Assembly (NCBI GenBank): GCA_900465915.1
Contig: UBKJ01000018.1
Span: forward strand, 1 to 64,000
Source: Hyphomicrobiales bacterium
GTDB taxonomy: Bacteria > Pseudomonadota > Alphaproteobacteria > Rhizobiales > Rhizobiaceae
DNA length: 64,000 nt
Reading direction: 5' to 3'
Shown: piece by piece, positions 38,712 through 47,282 of the stretch
Layout: each line of letters opens with the position of its first letter
Numbering within the stretch: position 1 is the first letter of the stretch
The notes under the pieces: model-generated
Seen by the model: only the letters and a program-made list of their open reading frames with translations
The model's database searches: none
Told to the model about the DNA's origin: nothing
Program-made: the position numbers and the translations under genes

Positions 38712-41341
38712 AAATCTCGGCGCTGCGCCTGTTCAACGTCAAGCGTTTCGCCGGACGCGGCGTCGCCATCGAAGGCATCGGCGACGGCGTCAACGTGCTG
38801 TGCGCGGCCAATGAATACGGCAAATCGACCAGCTTCGAAGCGTTGCACGCGCTGTTTTTCCAGCCGCATACCGGCGTCCCCGCCGAAGTGCAGCGCTTGC
38901 GGCCCTATAGCGGCGGCAGCCCCCTGGTGGAGGTCGACATCGCGACCGGGGAAGGCCGCTTCCGCATCACCAAGCAATATTATAGCGGCCGCTCGGCGCG
39001 CGTGGTCGATCTGAAGACGGGCCGGCTGCTGGCGCAGGCGGACGAGGCGGAAAATTTCATCGCCCGCCTGATCCAGGGCGGCGTCGCGGGACCGACTGGC
39101 CTGTTGTGGGTGCGGCAAGGCCTGACCGGCCTCGAAAAACGCACGCGTTCGGAAGAAGAAAGCGAAAAGCAGGTCCGGGCCAGCCTGCTCGAATCCGTTC
39201 AGGGCGAGGTCGAGGCCGTCACCGGCGGACGACGCATGGCAGGCGTCATGGCCGCGGCCGCTAGCGCGCTCGCCGAACTCGTCACCCCCACAGGCAGGCC
39301 GAAATCCGGTGGGCGCTACGCCGCGGCGATCGATACGCGCGACGCCCTCGCCTTGCAGGAGCGGCGACTGGCGGACGATGTCGGTCGCCTGCGCAGCGCG
39401 CTGGATGAGCGGACGGCGGCCCAGAAGCGTCTGGCCGAAATCGACGGGGCTGAAGACAGGGATGCGCGGAGAAAGGCGATCGAGGCGGCGCAGGCGGCTT
39501 TCGACGCCGCGAAGGCGCATAGCGACGCGCTGAAACTGGCCGAGGCTGAATTGCGGTTGGCGCGAGAGCGCCGGGACGCCGCCGGGCGCGAACTCAAAAC
39601 CTTCACGGACAATCTGGAAAAGGCGAAGGCGCTTCGCTTGAAGCGGCAGGAGGCGGAGAAAAGCCACGCCGAAATCGTCGCCAAGCGCCGCCAAGCCGCG
39701 GAGACGATAGAAAAGGCGCGAATGGCCATCGAGGCTGCCGAGACCGGCGAGCAGGAAATGCGGGACCGGCTGGCGCGGCTGGAGACGGTGCTGAAAGCGC
39801 GTGAAGCATGGGAACGCCTCGCCGAACGGAAGGAACGGCTCGACAAGGCGGAAGCCTTCCGCCGCGCGGTCGAAGAAGGCGAAGCGAAGCTGGCGCTCAT
39901 CAAGGCGACGCCGGCCACCATCGAAGAACTGCAGACCCTCGAAATCGAGATCGCGAAACTGCGCGCGCTCGAAGAAGCCGCCCGTCCGACGGTCACGGTG
40001 CGCTACGAACTGGGAGCGACAGGCCGCGTCACGATGGACGGCGCTCCGCTGACGGATGGCGAGGCGTGCGGCTATGACGAACAGGCGCAGCTTTCGATAC
40101 CGGGCCTCGGCGCCATCACCCTGCGCTCGCACCGCCCAGCCCGGAACGACGACCGCCTGAAGCAGGCGGAAGACAAACGCCGCAAGCTGCTCGCCGCAAT
40201 GGACGCCGAAAGCCTTGCGGCGGCGCGCGCCGAACATCTTCACGCGCAACAGATCGCCGCCGAACTGGGCGAATTGCGGGGCCGGCTGTCGCTTCTCGCG
40301 CCTGAAGGTCTGGCGACGCTGCGCGAGCAGATCGCCGCCGACGCCATGATCAATGCGGCGGACGGTTTGGAACTGAAGGAAGACCCCACGCAGGTCCGCG
40401 CCTTGCTTACTCAAGCCGAGGAACGCCGCACCGCGGCCAGGCAGTCCCTGCGCGAAGCGGAGCCGCTGCGAGCGAGCGCCGACAACGCTTTCATGACTAT
40501 GGAGACGGCTCTGGCCGCCATCAACGCCGAAGCGGGGCAGATCGAGGCCTTTCTCGGCCCCGAAGACCACCGTGAGGACCACGCGCGCGCCCTGTCCGAC
40601 GCCTTCGCCGAACGCGACCGGATATGCGCCGCTGCCGAGGCGGATGCGGAAAAATTGCGCAACGCGGCGATCGACCTGGAATCCGCCGAGGCGACGCTCA
40701 GGCGAACACGCTCGGTCGACGAAGCCGCGACGAAGGAAATCAACGCGCTGCGGGAAACGATCTCCGGCCTGAACGCCGAGATTCGCACGCAATCCGACGA
40801 GGCGGTGGAAGAGACATGGCGCGAGACCGCCGAGCGGCTACGCGCCACCGAGGCCCGCGTAAAGGCGTTCGAGACGGAAGTGGCCGTCCTGCAAAAGCTT
40901 TCCGCGACGCTGGACGAGGCCCGCTCCAGCGCGCGCGAACTCTACCTTAAGCCCGTCATGAGCGAGTTGAAACCGTTGCTGGGCCTGATATTCGACGATG
41001 TCTCGATCGCCTTCGACGACAGGACGCTCCTGCCCCAGACGATCCAGCGCAACGGCCAGGAAGAAGATATCGACCGCCTCAGCGGCGGCATGCGGGAGCA
41101 ATTGTCGGTTCTGACGCGCCTCGCCTTCGCGCGGCTACTCGCCCGCGACGGCCGCCCCGCTCCGGTGATCCTCGACGATGCACTGGTCTATTCGGACGAC
41201 GACCGCATCGAGAAAATGTTCGACGCGCTGCACCGGCAGGCGGTGAACCAGCAGATCATCGTCTTCTCCTGCCGCCAGCGCGCATTCCAGAAACTCGGCG
41301 GAAACGTCCTCCAGATGACCGACTGGCGCCGACAGGATTGA
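38708..41341 (+). CDS. SbcC/Rad50/YhaN-like SMC-type ATPase
   Basis: The 877-residue protein has an N-terminal ATP-binding segment (ALRLFNVKRFAGRGVAIEG, CAANEYGKSTSFEALHALF), long coiled coils (about 160-425 and 485-760, rich in Ala/Glu/Arg/Lys) and a C-terminal segment with LSGGMREQLSVLTRLAFARL (signature) and PAPVILDDALVYSDDD (Walker B). The P-loop is unusual, with Ala in place of the first Gly. There is no CxxC zinc hook between the coils; residues about 427-480 form a beta-rich insert (TVRYELGATGRVTMDGAPL onward). It should partner with the upstream nuclease as Rad50 does with Mre11. It overlaps that gene by 4 bp and ends the operon. Confidence 0.87.
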   Translation: MKISALRLFNVKRFAGRGVAIEGIGDGVNVLCAANEYGKSTSFEALHALFFQPHTGVPAEVQRLRPYSGGSPLVEVDIATGEGRFRITKQYYSGRSARVVDLKTGRLLAQADEAENFIARLIQGGVAGPTGLLWVRQGLTGLEKRTRSEEESEKQVRASLLESVQGEVEAVTGGRRMAGVMAAAASALAELVTPTGRPKSGGRYAAAIDTRDALALQERRLADDVGRLRSALDERTAAQKRLAEIDGAEDRDARRKAIEAAQAAFDAAKAHSDALKLAEAELRLARERRDAAGRELKTFTDNLEKAKALRLKRQEAEKSHAEIVAKRRQAAETIEKARMAIEAAETGEQEMRDRLARLETVLKAREAWERLAERKERLDKAEAFRRAVEEGEAKLALIKATPATIEELQTLEIEIAKLRALEEAARPTVTVRYELGATGRVTMDGAPLTDGEACGYDEQAQLSIPGLGAITLRSHRPARNDDRLKQAEDKRRKLLAAMDAESLAAARAEHLHAQQIAAELGELRGRLSLLAPEGLATLREQIAADAMINAADGLELKEDPTQVRALLTQAEERRTAARQSLREAEPLRASADNAFMTMETALAAINAEAGQIEAFLGPEDHREDHARALSDAFAERDRICAAAEADAEKLRNAAIDLESAEATLRRTRSVDEAATKEINALRETISGLNAEIRTQSDEAVEETWRETAERLRATEARVKAFETEVAVLQKLSATLDEARSSARELYLKPVMSELKPLLGLIFDDVSIAFDDRTLLPQTIQRNGQEEDIDRLSGGMREQLSVLTRLAFARLLARDGRPAPVILDDALVYSDDDRIEKMFDALHRQAVNQQIIVFSCRQRAFQKLGGNVLQMTDWRRQD

Positions 41342-41398
41342 CGATCAGTTCCGGTCGAGACGCGGCGCCCAGAGCGAACATCGCATTTGCGCTCCAGC

Positions 41399-42229
41399 CT
41401 ATCGCGGTTCCGCAGGCGCGAAGACGATATTCACGCCGAAAGCATTCTTTACGACGAGACTATCGGACGTTTCTTCGTGAGCGACGCCCGCCTCGTTGAG
41501 AATGGCCGCCTGCCGGGCGAGGTCGGGAACGGCTACGGAGAAGGAAACGAAGCCATTGGCGGCGCTTTTTTCCACACGCAACGCTCCGCCGTTTTGCAGG
41601 CGGAAAGTCGCGCCGCCCTCGCCGGCCGGGACGCCGGTGAAGGCTGAGAGGAACGCTGCATGAGCTTTCGGCTCGGCGACGCCGAGCGTCACGGCGCTGA
41701 CGTTCGACGCGCCGTTCGGATGCTTCTGGAGTTCGGCGTTCCAGAAATTTTCCGGGAAATGCTGCTGGCAGACGAAGAAGGAGGCGTCGGGGATCGCCTC
41801 GTCGAACGCGAAGGCCAGCGTGAAGGCGACGTGGGTTTCGCCGCCGTCGAGACGCCGACCCTTGCGCTCGAAGAAGAACGGCTCGAACGAGCCGATCCCC
41901 TTCGCCGCGAAATGGGCGGCGTCGGCCTCGGCGTCCACGCTGTCGAGCACGAACATGGCGAGCTCTTCGCGGCGTTCCAGATAATCCCGCACAAAGCCGC
42001 CGAAGCTGAAGCGCCCCGGCGCATGCGGCTGGATTTGCGACGGGTCGTCGCCGACCGTGATCAGCTCCAGAAACGAGGATTGGAACTGCGCCAGCCGGTT
42101 CTCCGTACCCCACGGATGGCGGTTGCGCGCGCCGACCTGGAAACCGAGGCGACGGTAGAAATCCGCCGCCGCTTCGAGATCGTGGACGGCGAGCACCAGA
42201 TGATCGATGCGACGGGAAAAATCTGTCAT
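41399..42229 (-). CDS. VOC (glyoxalase-like) family protein
   Basis: The 276-residue protein has two vicinal-oxygen-chelate repeats. The first starts RRIDHLVLAVHDLEAAADFY and RRLGFQVGARNRHPWGTENR; the second begins near SNVSAVTLGVAEPKAHAAFL. VOC proteins include dioxygenases, lyases and glyoxalases that bind a metal; His and Glu ligands are plausible (IDHLVL, FLELITV) but the reaction cannot be named. The ATG at 42229 begins the conserved fold. It starts 11 bp after the amine-oxidase stop and ends a five-gene minus-strand operon. Confidence 0.82.
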   Translation of the reverse strand: MTDFSRRIDHLVLAVHDLEAAADFYRRLGFQVGARNRHPWGTENRLAQFQSSFLELITVGDDPSQIQPHAPGRFSFGGFVRDYLERREELAMFVLDSVDAEADAAHFAAKGIGSFEPFFFERKGRRLDGGETHVAFTLAFAFDEAIPDASFFVCQQHFPENFWNAELQKHPNGASNVSAVTLGVAEPKAHAAFLSAFTGVPAGEGGATFRLQNGGALRVEKSAANGFVSFSVAVPDLARQAAILNEAGVAHEETSDSLVVKNAFGVNIVFAPAEPR

Positions 42230-42240
42230 GTTTTCGCCTT

Positions 42241-43329
42241 TCAGGAAACGGCCGGCTGGAGGCGCGCCATTACGTCGGAGGCGGCGCGCGTGGAGGCTTC
42301 GACCGCGCCGGACAGATAGCCCGCCTCGCTCTGCGCCGTCTCGCTGCCGGCGAGCGTCAGTCGCGCGCGCCATGGTTCGCCGACCCAGTTCGCCGCGCCG
42401 CCCGGATGGCCCGCCGAATGGATGTCGGCGTCGGTGGCGGTCAGCGGATCGGCGGCCCAGTCCTTGTAGAGCGTGGTTTTGGGTTTCGCCGCCTCGGGGC
42501 CGAAAATGCGGGCGAATTGCTGGATGGCGGCCTTGGTCAGCGCCTCCTCGCCGAGCGAGGCGCGCTGGTCGGCCCCCAGCCCGACGAAGCCGAACAAAGC
42601 CGCGCCGCCGGAGGCGAGCGTGGCGTCATGGATTTCGACCAGCGGCCCGACCATGCTTTGCGCCGTGCCCGACAGCCCCGCCTCGCGCCAGAAGGGCCGG
42701 TCGTAGACGGCGAAGAATTTGGCGTGCGGCGCCATCCATGTCGGCGTGTCGCGCCACAGACGCAGCGTCTCGGCCTCCTGCGGCGGGTCGAAGCGGACCG
42801 TCTCCGCCAGAAGCCGGGGCGGCAGCGCCGCGATCACTTGCTTCGCCTGCACGGTCTCGCCGTCGCGGAGGGTCAGCTCCACGCCGGCCTCGGTCAGCTG
42901 CAAGCCCGCGACCGGCGCGTCGAAGCGTATCCGCTCCGCCGGAAGCTCCCGTATGACGGCCCGGACCAGCGCCGCCGAGCCGCCGGCCAAGCGCATGGAT
43001 TGCGGCTCCTGCCGCAGGCCGGAAAAGCGATGCGCGCCTTCGCGCGACATGCGCTCGAAGATCACGTCGCCCTCGCTGTTCTGCGCGAAGCGGGCGAGGC
43101 CCAGCTCGTCCACCAGCGCGGCGATGGCTGGCTGCATCTGTGGCCAGAACCAGGACGGGCCGAGGTCGAAACCGTCTTCATCCGTTTCGCCCGGCGCGTT
43201 CAGCGTGAGGATGCGGCCGCCGGGCCGGTTGCGCGCCTCGAACAGCATGAAATCCACGCCGGCGCGGTGCAGCAGACGCGCTGCGTTCAGCCCGGCGAGG
43301 CCCGCGCCGATGATGGCGACCTGCGTCAT
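42241..43329 (-). CDS. FAD-dependent amine oxidase family protein
   Basis: The 362-residue flavoprotein has a dinucleotide-binding motif at the very N-terminus (VAIIGAGLAGLNAARLLHRA) with FEARNRPGGRILTLN. The C-terminal FAD/substrate motif is GGAANWVGEPWRARLTLAGS followed by ETAQSEAGYLSGAVEASTR, as in flavin monoamine oxidases. At 362 residues it is shorter than typical amine oxidases (about 450) but complete in both ends. It probably oxidises an amine or a related CH-NH or CH-CH bond. It lies between the cupin and VOC genes of one operon. Confidence 0.85.
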   Translation of the reverse strand: MTQVAIIGAGLAGLNAARLLHRAGVDFMLFEARNRPGGRILTLNAPGETDEDGFDLGPSWFWPQMQPAIAALVDELGLARFAQNSEGDVIFERMSREGAHRFSGLRQEPQSMRLAGGSAALVRAVIRELPAERIRFDAPVAGLQLTEAGVELTLRDGETVQAKQVIAALPPRLLAETVRFDPPQEAETLRLWRDTPTWMAPHAKFFAVYDRPFWREAGLSGTAQSMVGPLVEIHDATLASGGAALFGFVGLGADQRASLGEEALTKAAIQQFARIFGPEAAKPKTTLYKDWAADPLTATDADIHSAGHPGGAANWVGEPWRARLTLAGSETAQSEAGYLSGAVEASTRAASDVMARLQPAVS

Positions 43330-43332
43330 TCG

Positions 43333-44025
43333 TCAACTCCTGCTTTCATCGGGCATCCGCAAGACGTTCGCGTGCTGAAGCGGCGCCTGCTTGAACCAGA
43401 TACGCGCGCCCTGCGGCCCGACCTCGGCTTTCAGCGTCCGCCCGGCCGGCAAGCGCCCCCAGCTCTGCGCCTCCAGCGCCTCGCCGTCTAGCGTCAGGCC
43501 GCCCGACAGCACTATGAATTCCAGTCCGCTATCATTTTCGATCGCCGGCGTCGATCCCGCCCGCCAATCCTCGATGCAGACCCGCTCGAAACCGTCGTCG
43601 AACAGCACGCGCGCCGCCTCGGCGCCCTCGCGCAGCAGCGCGACCTCGCCTTCGCCCGGCTGGCGGACGATCTGCGCGGCGTCGCCCTCGCGGAACTGCC
43701 ACAGCTGCACGAAGATCGTGCAGCCCTCCGCGGAAGCCGGCTTGTGCGCCGTGCCAGGCGGATTGCGGAAATAGCTTCCGGCGGGATAATCGCCGTGCTC
43801 GTCTTGAAACACGCCGTCCAGCACCAGAATCTCCTCGCCGCCGCTATGGACATGGCTCGGAAAGGCGCTGTCCGGCGCGTAACGCACGATGGAGGTGGCG
43901 CGCGCCACCTCGCCGCCGACGCGGTAGAGCATGCGCCGGTCCACCCCGGCGGCGGGGCTCTTGACCCAGTCCAGCCTGGCGGCGTGCACGATGACGGGAT
44001 TGGTCAGGTCGTCATTGATGCGCAT
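43333..44025 (-). CDS. ChrR-like double-cupin protein
   Basis: The 230-residue protein holds two cupin barrels. The first has SIVRYAPDSAFPSHVHSGGE with EILVLDGVFQDEHGDYPAGS, the ChrR-type metal-binding pattern, then YFRNPPGTAHKP. The second is near LEFIVLSGGLTLDGEALEAQ. There is no N-terminal zinc-binding anti-sigma domain, so it is more likely an enzyme or small-molecule sensor than an anti-sigma factor. Its start overlaps the alcohol dehydrogenase stop by 14 bp. Confidence 0.8.
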   Translation of the reverse strand: MRINDDLTNPVIVHAARLDWVKSPAAGVDRRMLYRVGGEVARATSIVRYAPDSAFPSHVHSGGEEILVLDGVFQDEHGDYPAGSYFRNPPGTAHKPASAEGCTIFVQLWQFREGDAAQIVRQPGEGEVALLREGAEAARVLFDDGFERVCIEDWRAGSTPAIENDSGLEFIVLSGGLTLDGEALEAQSWGRLPAGRTLKAEVGPQGARIWFKQAPLQHANVLRMPDESRS

Positions 44026-45052
44026 CGGATCGGTCCTCCATGGTCAGCACCATTCGGAATTTGACGGCGCCGGAGCGCATTTTTCGATAGGCTTCCTCGG
44101 CCCGCTCCAGCGGCATGGTCTCGATCCATGGGCGCGCCTCGGTCAGCACGCTGAAATCGAGCGTCCGTTCGCTCTCATAGGGCGAGCCGGTGATCGAGCC
44201 GATCACGCCGCGCTCGCCGCCGATCAGCCGCCCCATGGCCACCGGCAGCGGCTCCTTTCCGACGCCGAGCAGCACCAGCCGGCCCTCCGGCGCGAGACCG
44301 GGCGCCAGCGCCGCGATCGGCGCGGCCTGCGTCGGCGTCGAAACGATCGCCTTGGCGCCGCCCATCGCGGTCAGGGCCTTGGCGGCGTCCTCCCGCTCCG
44401 TATCGATATAGCGATGCGCGCCGAGCGCCAGCGCGGCGGCGGCGATATCCTGCCCGCGGCCGATGGCGACGACGCGAAACCCCATGCGGCGCGCATATTG
44501 CACCGCCATATGACCGAGACCACCGACGCCGAAGACGGCGACGGTCTCGCCCGGCTCGGCGCCGCATTTCCTCAAAGCGTTGAAGGTGGCGACGCCGGCG
44601 CAGAGGATGGGCGCGGCCTCCTGCGACGACAATTCGTCGGGGATGGAGACCAGCCCGGTGGCGCGGGCGATCATCATTTCCGCATAGCCGCCGTCGCAGC
44701 TTGCGCCCAGAATGGGCTGGTTGGGGCAAAGATGCAGGCGGCCGGCGCGGCATTGCGGACATTCGAGGCAGGGCCCGCCCTTGCGCCCGACGCCGACACG
44801 TTGCCCGACGCGCCAGATCGACGCCACGTTGGGCCCGAGCGCCGCGATGCGTCCGACCACCTCATGGCCCGGCACGCGCGGCGGCTTGAGCGCGGGGTCG
44901 GCGTTTTCGATATCGGCGGCGTCGGCCCCGCAGATGCCGCAGGCCTCGACGGCGATCAGGACCTCGCCCGGCCCCGGTTGCGGGACCGGGCGCTCGACCA
45001 GTTCGAGCCGGCCCGGCGTCGCCACCTGCATGGCGCGATAGGTGGATGTCAT
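44012..45052 (-). CDS. Zinc-dependent alcohol dehydrogenase (MDR family)
   Basis: The 346-residue enzyme has catalytic-zinc residues in EACGICGADAADIENADP and PRVPGHEVVGRIAALGPNVA. The four structural-zinc Cys are in CLECPQCRAGRLHLC, and the nucleotide-binding loop is VAVFGVGGLGHMAVQYARRM. It oxidises or reduces an alcohol/aldehyde with NAD(P). The ATG at 45052 overlaps the MFS stop (ATGA). It lies between transporter and cupin genes and is probably a step in using the imported compound. Confidence 0.92.
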   Translation of the reverse strand: MTSTYRAMQVATPGRLELVERPVPQPGPGEVLIAVEACGICGADAADIENADPALKPPRVPGHEVVGRIAALGPNVASIWRVGQRVGVGRKGGPCLECPQCRAGRLHLCPNQPILGASCDGGYAEMMIARATGLVSIPDELSSQEAAPILCAGVATFNALRKCGAEPGETVAVFGVGGLGHMAVQYARRMGFRVVAIGRGQDIAAAALALGAHRYIDTEREDAAKALTAMGGAKAIVSTPTQAAPIAALAPGLAPEGRLVLLGVGKEPLPVAMGRLIGGERGVIGSITGSPYESERTLDFSVLTEARPWIETMPLERAEEAYRKMRSGAVKFRMVLTMEDRSDAHQ

Positions 45053-46272
45053 GACGACAGGCTCCTTGCGGATTTGCGGCGGCCGACGGCCATCGCCAGC
45101 ACGGCCGCCATAAGCGGGATGAGGGACAGACGCAGCACCGCGCTCCAACCATAGACGGCCAGCAATTCCCCCGACAGGAAGGAGCCGACGGCCATAGTGC
45201 CGAAGACGGCGAAATCGTTGAAGGACTGGACGCGCGCCTTCTCCTCCGGGCGGTGGCATTCCAGCACCAGCGCGGAGGCGCCGAGGAAGCCGAAATTCCA
45301 GCCTACGCCGAGCAGGATCAGCGTCACCCAGAAATGCGCGACGTCGACGCCGGCGAGGCCGACGGCGATCGACAGGCCGGTCAGGAAAAGGCCGGCCAGG
45401 AGCAGCTTGGGCGCGCCGAAGCGCGCGATCAGGCCGCCGGTGAAGAAGCTCGGCGCATACATGGCGATCACGTGCCACTGGATGGCGAGATTGGACGATT
45501 CCTGCTCCAGGCCGCACATGCGCATCGCCAGCGGGGCGGAGGTCATCAGGAAATTCATCAGCAGATAGGCGACCACGCCGCAGATCACCGCCGTGACGAA
45601 GCGCGGCTGGCGCGCGATGACGCCGAGTGGTCGCCCGCCGGAGGCCGCGGCTTTCGCCGGCTTCGGCAGGCGCACGCCGACCAGCAGCAGCGCGGCTAGG
45701 CCGGCGACCACGGCCTGCGCGATATAGCTGGCCGCGAACATATGCGGCATCCACAGATACATGGTGTAGCTGACGAGCTGCGGCCCGAGCACGCCGGCGA
45801 AAAGCCCGCCGGCCATGACCAGCGACAGCGCGCGCGGACGCCGCTCCGGCGGCACGCAGTCGGCGGCGGCGAAGCGCAGCGTCAGCACCACGGCGGCGTA
45901 GGCCCCGCCCAGAAACGTCGCCGCGCAGAACAGCCAGAACGAGTCGAGCGTCACCGCAAGCGCCGCCAGCAGCCCGGCCAGCACGCCGCAGCCCGTGCCC
46001 GCCATGAAGGCGGCGCGCCGACCATGGCGCTGGGCGATGGCGCCTGCGGGCAGGGTTGAGGCGGCCATGCCGACGACGAAGACCGAGATCGGCAGGGTGG
46101 CGAGCGTCGGCGTGGGCGCAAGCATGTCGCCGACGATCGCGCCGGTGGAATAGACGATGGTGGAATTGGCGCCGCCCAGCGCCTGCGCGATCGTCAGCCG
46201 GGTCAGATTGCTTTTGGCGAAACCGTAATCGGGCAAGGTTTCATGCGGATCGTTCGCGACGGTTTCTGACAT
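45049..46272 (-). CDS. Major facilitator superfamily transporter
   Basis: The 407-residue protein has about twelve membrane helices, e.g. TLATLPISVFVVGMAASTLP with GAIAQRHGRRAAFMAGTGCG (the motif-A-like loop between helices 2 and 3), and LLAALAVTLDSFWLFCAATF. It resembles single-gene MFS importers/exporters of unknown substrate. It is the first gene of the five-gene operon (transporter, dehydrogenase, cupin, amine oxidase, VOC) and is divergent from the AraC regulator. Confidence 0.9.
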   Translation of the reverse strand: MSETVANDPHETLPDYGFAKSNLTRLTIAQALGGANSTIVYSTGAIVGDMLAPTPTLATLPISVFVVGMAASTLPAGAIAQRHGRRAAFMAGTGCGVLAGLLAALAVTLDSFWLFCAATFLGGAYAAVVLTLRFAAADCVPPERRPRALSLVMAGGLFAGVLGPQLVSYTMYLWMPHMFAASYIAQAVVAGLAALLLVGVRLPKPAKAAASGGRPLGVIARQPRFVTAVICGVVAYLLMNFLMTSAPLAMRMCGLEQESSNLAIQWHVIAMYAPSFFTGGLIARFGAPKLLLAGLFLTGLSIAVGLAGVDVAHFWVTLILLGVGWNFGFLGASALVLECHRPEEKARVQSFNDFAVFGTMAVGSFLSGELLAVYGWSAVLRLSLIPLMAAVLAMAVGRRKSARSLSS

Positions 46273-46433
46273 TCGACTTCACGGGAAAGGGCGCTCGACC
46301 GAAGGCGGGCTCGAATCCGAACCAGGGGAACGCCGGTTGCTATTTGACGCGACGTTAGCGCATCTGTATCTGTCTGTATTTCAAGCAGAAGACAAGTCAT
46401 ATCGATTATCCGCCAAAGTGGAGCAGGCCTGAC

Positions 46434-47240
46434 ATGTCCTGGACGCCGATCTTCGCCCCGCCGGGCCTGCCGCCGCCGCAGCCGGTCACGGTGCGGGCGC
46501 AGACCATACCGGCGCGGCATTATTTTCCCGACCATCTCCATCGGTGGAACCAGCTCGTCTACGCCATCTCCGGCGTGCTGACGGTCTATACCGAGGCCGA
46601 GACCTTCGTGATCACCCCCGAGCAGGCGGTGTGGCTGCCGACCGGAACGCTGCACCGGGTCGGCTCTTTGTCCGGCGCAATGTTCCGCAGCCTGTGGATC
46701 GCCGACGAGGCGGGCGCGGGCCTGCCGAAGGCGCCGACGGTCTTCATGATGTCGCCTCTGTTCCAGGCGCTGATCGTCGAGGCGGCGGCGATCGAGGGGC
46801 AGGAGGACGCGGACGGCTACGGCTCCCGCGTGACGGCGCTGATCCTCGACCAGCTCGCGCGGGTGCGCCCGCTCACCTCCGCCCTGCCCTGGCCGCGCAA
46901 CGCCCAGCTCGCCACGCTGTGCGAGGCGCTTTACCTCGACCCCGCCGACGGCCGCGGCCCGGAGGAATGGGCGGAGACGCTGAACATCTCGGCCCGCACG
47001 CTGGCGCGCCGCTTTCATGCGGAGCTGGGCATGAGCCTGCGCGCGTGGCGCAAGCGCCTGCGGCTGTTCCGCTCCATCGAGCTTCTGGCGAGCGGCCTCG
47101 GCGTGACGCAGGCGGCCATGGAGCTGGGCTACGGCTCGACATCCGCCTTCGTCTACGCCTTCCGCGTCGAAATGGGATGCAGCCCGCAGGCCTATATGCG
47201 CAATTCCTCCCCATCGGCTAAGGAGTTAAGGCTGCCTTAA
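46434..47240 (+). CDS. AraC family transcriptional regulator with N-terminal cupin
   Basis: The 268-residue regulator has a cupin sensing domain (RHYFPDHLHRWNQLVYAISG, VYTEAETFVITPEQAVWLPT) and a C-terminal double helix-turn-helix (WAETLNISARTLARRFHAEL, MSLRAWRKRLRLFRSIELLA, VTQAAMELGYGSTSAFVYAF). It is divergent from the MFS operon with a 161-bp gap and is its likely activator. Its stop codon (47238-47240) lies within the tandem CTTAAG site of the next gene. Confidence 0.92.
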   Translation: MSWTPIFAPPGLPPPQPVTVRAQTIPARHYFPDHLHRWNQLVYAISGVLTVYTEAETFVITPEQAVWLPTGTLHRVGSLSGAMFRSLWIADEAGAGLPKAPTVFMMSPLFQALIVEAAAIEGQEDADGYGSRVTALILDQLARVRPLTSALPWPRNAQLATLCEALYLDPADGRGPEEWAETLNISARTLARRFHAELGMSLRAWRKRLRLFRSIELLASGLGVTQAAMELGYGSTSAFVYAFRVEMGCSPQAYMRNSSPSAKELRLP

Positions 47241-47241
47241 G
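47225..47241 (+). promoter_or_regulatory. Tandem response-regulator site (PmrA-box-like) before the two-component genes
   Basis: GTTAAG-N5-CTTAAG, two half-sites with an 11-bp period, lies 42 bp before the regulator start codon. The same layout occurs at 50031 and 50106. This is the arrangement of the PmrA/BasR box, so autoregulation is likely. Confidence 0.65.
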
Positions 47242-47282
47242 CTGGATATCGAAAGGCCCCATGCATTCGCCGGATAATATAG

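Noticed and set aside
40946-40951. A CTTAAG hexamer inside the SMC-like ATPase gene
   Set aside because: It is single, with no second half-site at 11 bp, and intragenic.
41342-41398. A second copy of the tRNA-Ser 3' end as an attachment site at the right end of the island
   Set aside because: I looked for GGGTTCAAATCCCTCC-like sequence here and in the gaps up to 47 kb and saw none. No integrase gene is present either.
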